Of a DNA stretch of 64,000 nucleotides, positions 62,701 through 64,000 are shown in pieces. The notes beneath the pieces were generated by a model that saw nothing but the letters and a program-made list of their open reading frames with translations, was not told the origin of the DNA and searched no databases. Each line of letters starts with the position of its first letter. Positions within the stretch are counted from its first letter, which is position 1. The stretch is from Prosapia bicincta. Its lineage: Eukaryota > Arthropoda > Insecta > Hemiptera > Cercopidae. The position numbers and the translations under genes were made by a program. Where the stretch lies: the NCBI GenBank assembly GCA_036971475.1, contig JBAIZL010000001.1:102620350-102684349 (forward strand), read 5' to 3'.

Positions 62701-63448
62701 TACATATTATAAAATGACAGAAATACTCCACGATAAATTTAAAGGTAATATAATAATATATATTTGTTGATTCCACGTGAGCTACTAGTTATCACTAAAC
62801 ACTTTTAAATGTTTATAAACTTGCCTATAGTAGCACTTACTTATGTTTGTTGAGGGAGGCCGTTCGGGAGATGTGTCCCATTGTCAACTCAGACCGTCCG
62901 AGTCAACTTAAACCAACCGGCCATTGTCAACTTAGATGGTCTGAGTTGACAATGGGACACATCTCCCAAAACGGCCTCCCTCAACAAACATAAGTAAGTG
63001 CTACTATAGGCAAGTTTATAAACATTTAAAAGTGTTTAGTGATAATAATAGTTTTTAAATTTACTCTGTAAATCTTTGTAACTTTAACCCTAATAACTAA
63101 TTAAAAGGCAGATGACTCCTGCTCATGACAAACATTTTTTCCATGATCTACTGTAAATAAATGAGAATTGAAAACTAAATCTAAAATTTTATTGCCTCAA
63201 AGTCTTATCATATGACATTTTTAACTGTCAGAAAACTTTCAATTATTATAATTTAATGATTCAAATTAACACAATTTGTAGATAATTTAGTAGCAAAAAT
63301 TATTTTTAAATGATCAAGAGAATTGTACATTTATTCTACTTACAGGTAGGTTTTTTGTGCGTTTCTAAGCCATCAAAGTTATAATCTTCGTCTTTACTTT
63401 CATCTTCAGAACCTGAGTCTTGAGGGTAATGATGTTTTCTTTGTTTGC
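32356..63448 (-). CDS. ORC2: Origin recognition complex subunit 2, 5' end missing
   Basis: Coding exons in order: 63448-63344, 60610-60338, 56326-56118, 53746-53541, 47128-46996, 45244-45004, 41030-40797 and 32555-32356 (TGA at 32358-32356). All seven junctions keep phase and have GT..AG ends, giving about 530 residues. ORC2 is a core subunit of the nuclear complex that marks replication origins and loads the MCM helicase. The N-terminal half is charged and low in complexity, with several TP sites (TPKRK, TPTRK, TPRRS), as in known CDK-regulated ORC2. The conserved part has the AAA+-like text LYGLGSKK (degenerate Walker A, normal for ORC2), IIHNLDGPMLRGEKTQ, ASVDHINCPLLWDQ, PYSEETSFE, GSLALASLTNVFKSL and the C-terminal winged helix (SELYRRSRDAML, LRTQLTEFLDH). 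The initiator exon is not in the window. Introns total about 29 kb and are full of transposons, yet no exon is damaged. Confidence 0.96.
33140..34170 (+). mobile_element. Older RTE-like LINE, left (5') half
   Basis: Starts with a 5' UTR-like segment (GGTGCTCGTTAAGCAACTG...), then degraded endonuclease text. Clear peptides at about 33780-33960 are GHFNTRV (from GDFN-x-RVGK), VVGMHGEEIVNDNR and HKKIHKYT, the signature of the endonuclease domain of RTE-like insect LINEs. It breaks off at ENNPYWWD at the 9-bp duplication 34162-34170 and resumes at 39776. Stops and frameshifts are frequent, so it is old. Confidence 0.75.
34332..37907 (-). pseudogene. LINE ORF2 (EN, RT, RNase H), broken
   Basis: Starts at the ATG 37907-37905, seven bases after the ORF1 stop codon begins. 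The apurinic-type endonuclease (about 37890-37200) shows QWNINGIRSHIEDLK, GDFNAHHVSWG and SSDHTPIEI. The reverse transcriptase (about 36560-35680) shows APGPDDI, SYRPISL, FFDLQKAYD, GVPQGGVLS and CVDDF (normally YADDF). RNase H (about 35080-34760) shows IFTDGSK, TAELYAI and DPKSAL, then a deletion cuts off its end after SFLWV. The C-terminus has CQFCGSTITIKHILLDC. Defects include a frameshift near 37800, TAG at 36598-36596, shifts near 36140, 35950 and 35000, and a stop near 35666. Confidence 0.88.
37914..39303 (-). pseudogene. LINE ORF1 (gag-like, three CCHC knuckles), broken
   Basis: The start ATG is at 39303-39301 (MDPKTKSNC...). The first part (to about 38850) carries the RNA-binding-like fold of I-type ORF1. 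After a frameshift the CCHC knuckles follow at about 38730-38577: CFKCQRFGHISSAC, CGKCSMEGHDEKDC and CTNCGGDHP. An in-frame TGA then interrupts just before SYNCPHFKEEKAILGIMANQ, and the frame runs on to the stop at 37916-37914. ORF1 proteins bind element RNA and form the RNP. The ATG at 38528 is therefore internal, not a separate gene. Confidence 0.85.
39776..40570 (+). mobile_element. Older RTE-like LINE, right (3') half
   Basis: Continues the reading of the left half: after the duplication comes NEIEEKIKKK, then KTLNREMKREV, then LSKEQLEMAVERMKLKKVPG (the linker before the RT). The RT itself is almost all deleted. The C-terminal text resumes at about 40390-40560 (RKRGRPRK and YDRRKW-like peptides over shifts), ending near 40570 in A-rich sequence. 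No frame is intact. Confidence 0.72.
40797..41030 (-). CDS. ORC2: ORC2 exon, end of AAA+-like fold
   Basis: Acceptor ATATTTTCAG| and donor ATCG|GTAAGT. Encodes WDQNKLSKFNFVWEDAT, LPYSEETSFE, GSLALASLTNVFKSLT and NAQEIFKLLLE. Strong ORC2 similarity. Confidence 0.96.
41246..43595 (-). mobile_element. piggyBac-like element, degraded
   Basis: Flanked by TTAA at 41242-41245 and 43596-43599. The ends are CACATTCACTGCTATGGC and, in reverse complement, CTCATTCACTGCGGATGGC. The length is about 2.35 kb. It carries a transposase remnant on the - strand. Confidence 0.85.
41780..42800 (-). pseudogene. piggyBac-type transposase remnant
   Basis: Read on the - strand, about 42760-42650 gives ALLPCRELSLDEGMVLWHG, which contains a catalytic Asp of the piggyBac DDE_Tnp_1_7 domain (SLDE-M---GR). 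It continues with GYSLYMDDFYNS, RRYLPLAVKRVKLKKG and VTYISTEHEND. Near the end (about 41930-41810) is a Cys-rich C-terminal finger (CRECHKRGVRERTV, QCPGEPG). Many stops and shifts and the missing N-terminus show it is dead. This transposase excises cleanly at TTAA when intact. Confidence 0.8.
44379..44690. mobile_element. Foldback element with about 140-bp arms
   Basis: Arms at about 44379-44520 and 44551-44690 pair with few mismatches (for example GCTAACACTGTTAG and GGTTACAAATATACTGGCTT on the left, with complements on the right). The spacer is about 30 bp. It has no coding. Superfamily unknown. Confidence 0.8.
45004..45244 (-). CDS. ORC2: ORC2 exon, Walker-B-like region
   Basis: Acceptor AATTTTTAG| and donor TTTGC|GTAAGT. 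Encodes VVDSIAGDLLG, IFLIIHNLDGPMLRGEK and LIASVDHINCPL, all diagnostic of ORC2. The last base completes a Leu codon with the next exon. Confidence 0.96.
45245..46995 (-). other. ORC2 intron (1.75 kb)
   Basis: Contains the long palindrome 46173-46709. The remainder is AT-rich with nothing recognised. Confidence 0.85.
46173..46709. mobile_element. Long imperfect palindrome, inverted dimer of a coding-like unit
   Basis: Left GAGGTGTAAG...AAAAATCACAAA...GCAGTAGTGTATT... matches the reverse complement of the right side through the whole stretch, with the centre near 46440. Both arms contain an ATGGC(C/T)-CACCAAT segment and TTGAAGAA-TGTTGTCAAAGAT, so a small unit seems to exist as two inverted copies. 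The open frame 46314-46508 lies across it. I cannot name the family. Confidence 0.65.
46996..47128 (-). CDS. ORC2: ORC2 exon, degenerate P-loop
   Basis: Acceptor TTGATTTCAG| and donor AAGAG|GTAAG. Encodes QGYSILLYGLGSKKSLL and VVNGFFPSLTIKE. YGLGSK stands where other AAA+ proteins have the Walker A loop; ORC2 is not expected to hydrolyse ATP. Confidence 0.95.
48683..48764. repeat. (TA)n tract followed by (TTTA)n
   Basis: A TA tract of about 60 bp passing into TTTATTTATTTA. Confidence 0.95.
49215..49265. repeat. Dispersed repeat (Penelope tail)
   Basis: CGAATGTAATGGACTACAAA and its flank match 23470-23520 and, inverted, 52587-52620. Confidence 0.65.
50749..52042 (+). mobile_element. mariner element inserted in the older one
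   Basis: A 1294-bp element between TA at 50747-50748 and 52043-52044. The terminal repeats are CGGGGTCTGTTCAAAAAATA on the left and, in reverse complement, CGAGTTCTGTTCAAAAAATA on the right. Confidence 0.9.
50938..51874 (+). pseudogene. mariner transposase, several frameshifts
   Basis: Starts MDSLKEQRIAVKFYVK and shifts frame near 50985. The helix-turn-helix part is spread over VMLNTDYGDVAMKRTACFKW and RRLTIREISEECGISVGSCY (about 51185-51245). The first Asp is in IISDETT (about 51400). The second is in FHHDNAPTHSALR and the third in YSPDLAPCDFFY. One extra residue (QPRPYS) makes the last spacing 35 instead of 34. At least four disruptions are visible. The function would be TA-targeted cut-and-paste transposition; this copy is dead. 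Confidence 0.85.
52587..53030 (-). mobile_element. Penelope-like fragment with flanking direct repeats
   Basis: The core 52684-52978 reads on the - strand as APGIYKLNC, then over shifts STLGKRVAAFNKES, the GIY-YIG block of the same PLE family as 22070-23425. It is bounded on both sides by near-identical segments of about 50 bp in direct orientation (TTTATGACTATCC...TTTTGTAAATTTGTAAAA at 52629-52683 and 52979-53029). The same segment follows the PLE at 23425, so it is probably the tail, and this is a truncated tandem copy. No hammerhead motif remains. Confidence 0.7.
53541..53746 (-). CDS. ORC2: ORC2 exon, start of the conserved region
   Basis: Acceptor TTTTTTCAG| and donor TTAAG|GTAATT. Encodes VFTSDAYFESHASKVKTSDH..., the region where ORC2 homologues begin to align (SSKV-TSDRTL, NLL). 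The split AG|T codon joins into QGYSILLYGLGSKK. Confidence 0.93.
53747..56117 (-). other. ORC2 intron (2.4 kb)
   Basis: AT-rich, with a TA tract at 55441-55480. No element was recognised. The open frame 54729-54926 (+) has no known domain. Confidence 0.85.
55441..55480. repeat. (TA)n microsatellite
   Basis: An uninterrupted TA tract of about 38 bp. Confidence 0.95.
56118..56326 (-). CDS. ORC2: ORC2 exon, acidic serine-rich part
   Basis: Acceptor TTTCTATAG| and donor TAT|GTAAGT. Encodes ISVEKLREVC, a run of Ser/Asp/Glu, then TPRRS and KRKKKDLNY. It joins in phase 0 to the next exon (VFTSDAYFE). Confidence 0.85.
56556..56737. mobile_element. Foldback/MITE-like element, copy 2
   Basis: The same family as 5785-6021 but in reverse orientation. 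It shares GATTCGACAATGGTCAAGTG, AAGGTAAAATTATTGCACTT and the flank GTGCAACAGAAAAATAATGG (reverse complement of 5785-5829). One arm has lost most of its inner part, so the hairpin is shorter. Confidence 0.8.
56738..56797. repeat. (TA)n(TTTA)n tract adjoining foldback copy 2
   Basis: Lies immediately beside the foldback, at the same relative side as in copy 1. Confidence 0.95.
57373..58637 (-). mobile_element. mariner element within the LINE fragment
   Basis: A 1265-bp element between TA at 57371-57372 and 58638-58639. The ends are AGGGCCGTTTAAAAATTG and, in reverse complement, AGGTCTGTTTGTTTATATTC, so the terminal repeats are decayed. Confidence 0.85.
57452..58521 (-). pseudogene. mariner transposase, frameshifted
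   Basis: The helix-turn-helix part is intact (FSVIRFLSARNMSAAEIHRQ, KVRKWVRDFKDG, RRFTITTLSHEFPEVSRS). The first catalytic Asp is in IVTGDKTRVSHFTPES (GDKT for the usual GDET). Two later frames carry EQGTTIN and FLHDNARPH (second Asp) and SPDLALSDFHLF (third Asp), ending GNYVEK at 57452. Frameshifts lie near 57920-58000 and near 57750. The start codon is uncertain; homologues begin near the FSVIRF text. Confidence 0.88.
60338..60610 (-). CDS. ORC2: ORC2 exon, basic TP-rich part
   Basis: Ends at GGA|GTGAGT. Contains TPKRK, TPTRK, TPKQKK and TPYSLRNKLKR, which look like nuclear-localisation and CDK-site text. The acceptor (AAATGCTAG|) has a weak pyrimidine tract but is supported by phase on both sides. 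Confidence 0.8.
60945..61010. repeat. Short hairpin
   Basis: TAAGTAATTATTGTGTAACT...AATACT pairs with AGTATT...AGTTATACAACAATTACTTA around a loop of a few bases. Confidence 0.8.
62789..63045. mobile_element. Near-perfect palindrome (MITE/foldback)
   Basis: Arms at about 62789-62912 and 62935-63045 are almost identical (TTATCACTAAACACTTTTAA at the outer edge; GGGAGATGTGTCCCATTGTC near the centre). The centre contains further partial copies of CATTGTCAACT and AGTCAACT, so the inner part is itself repetitive. No coding capacity. Confidence 0.85.
63344..63448 (-). CDS. ORC2: ORC2 exon, acidic N-terminal part
   Basis: Acceptor GATGTAG| at 63449-63450 and donor CCT|GTAAGT at 63343. Encodes a Lys- and acid-rich segment (DSGSEDESKDEDYNFDG). 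It enters in phase 2 and leaves one base, which pairs with CC of the next exon to make Ser. Confidence 0.75.
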
Positions 63449-64000
63449 CTACATCAATTTACTGAGATAATAAAGAATATACATTTTTTTAACATAGACT
63501 AGATACATTTAATCATTTTTTGTAAAATAATTTCTCCTTGTTCATTTTAAGAACTAAATGTTTCATGAATGAATAGATTGAAATCGTAGTAGACACTAGT
63601 TTGTAATAAATATGAAAGTAATGTATTTATAATAGAGATAATATAAGAAAAGAAGGACTGATACTAACAACTATGCATCTACATGAATAATAATAATAAC
63701 CTCCGAATCATCCCCCACTCCTGCTCTCTTTCTCTCTCTAATTCCTATCCTCTCTTCAATCTCTCTCTCCCTTTTTTTCTCATGTAGAACAATGAGTCCA
63801 ACTACCACAGGTATACAACAATATTTATATTTTTATCTATATCTGCACCGTAATTAGTGTTTTATTTTTTTAAATACTGCTATCATATACCTTTACTTAT
63901 GGGCATATTTTGGTTACTCACTTTAAAACCAAACTTAATTCCATAATATTTCAATAATATGCTAATTATTTGAGGTCACTGTAAAGATTATGACCTTAAG
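63449..64000 (-). other. ORC2 upstream intron, continues beyond the window
   Basis: AT-rich with a CT-rich simple repeat at about 63720-63780. No further ORC2 exon was recognised; the exon at 63448 is entered in phase 2, so at least one more coding exon must lie upstream. Confidence 0.7.

Larger units (their letters stand above)
60611..63343 (-). other. ORC2 intron (2.7 kb)
   Basis: Contains the hairpin 60945-61010 and the palindrome 62789-63045. The part 61740-62640 is less AT-rich and has short open frames (such as 62045-62236, +) that look like an old element or pseudogene, but no domain could be named. Confidence 0.8.

Noticed and set aside
1..64000. CRISPR arrays, bacterial operons, riboswitches
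   Set aside because: None seen; the composition, introns and repeats are those of an animal nuclear genome.
1..64000. tRNA or rRNA genes
   Set aside because: No stretch with the conserved tRNA boxes or rRNA text was noticed, but a covariance search was not possible here.

Overview
This is AT-rich animal nuclear DNA, very probably from an insect. It holds a Tweedle cuticle-protein gene (an insect-specific family), long introns with GT..AG splice sites, and a dense load of insect-type transposons (mariner, piggyBac, pogo/Tigger, Penelope, I-like and RTE-like LINEs, a Helitron-like repeat). The species cannot be fixed from the sequence alone. No rRNA, tRNA, CRISPR array or viral gene was recognised.

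There are two host genes, and they converge. On the + strand a Tweedle (DUF243) cuticular protein gene has a TATA box at 5420-5426, an initiator at about 5451, and coding exons at 5555-5569, 11454-11903 and 16471-16626. All three join in phase and give about 206 residues. On the - strand is the origin recognition complex subunit 2 gene (ORC2). Eight coding exons run from 63448 down to the stop codon at 32356-32358, with all junctions in phase. The first (N-terminal) exon or exons lie outside the window or were not recognised.

Layout: 1-5410 is upstream DNA with a tandem Helitron-like repeat. 5411-17200 is the Tweedle gene, whose introns carry foldback repeats, a 16-bp minisatellite and TA tracts. 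17200-32355 is intergenic, with a Penelope-like element carrying inverted copies of its end, a pogo/Tigger remnant, a short piggyBac-type element and an almost intact mariner. 32356-63448 is ORC2, whose introns hold most of the transposons.

The main result of the hunt is the layered transposon history inside the ORC2 introns. (a) An I-like LINE (34171-39775) sits in an older RTE-like LINE, flanked by a 9-bp duplication; removing it restores the older reading frame. (b) A mariner (57373-58637) splits the RNase H domain of a 5'-truncated LINE that has its own 15-bp target duplication. (c) A mariner (50749-52042) is inserted in an older mariner-like element of opposite orientation. Other points are three hammerhead-ribozyme-like motifs at Penelope ends with a co-varying stem II, and a foldback family found twice next to TA microsatellites, once in each host gene.
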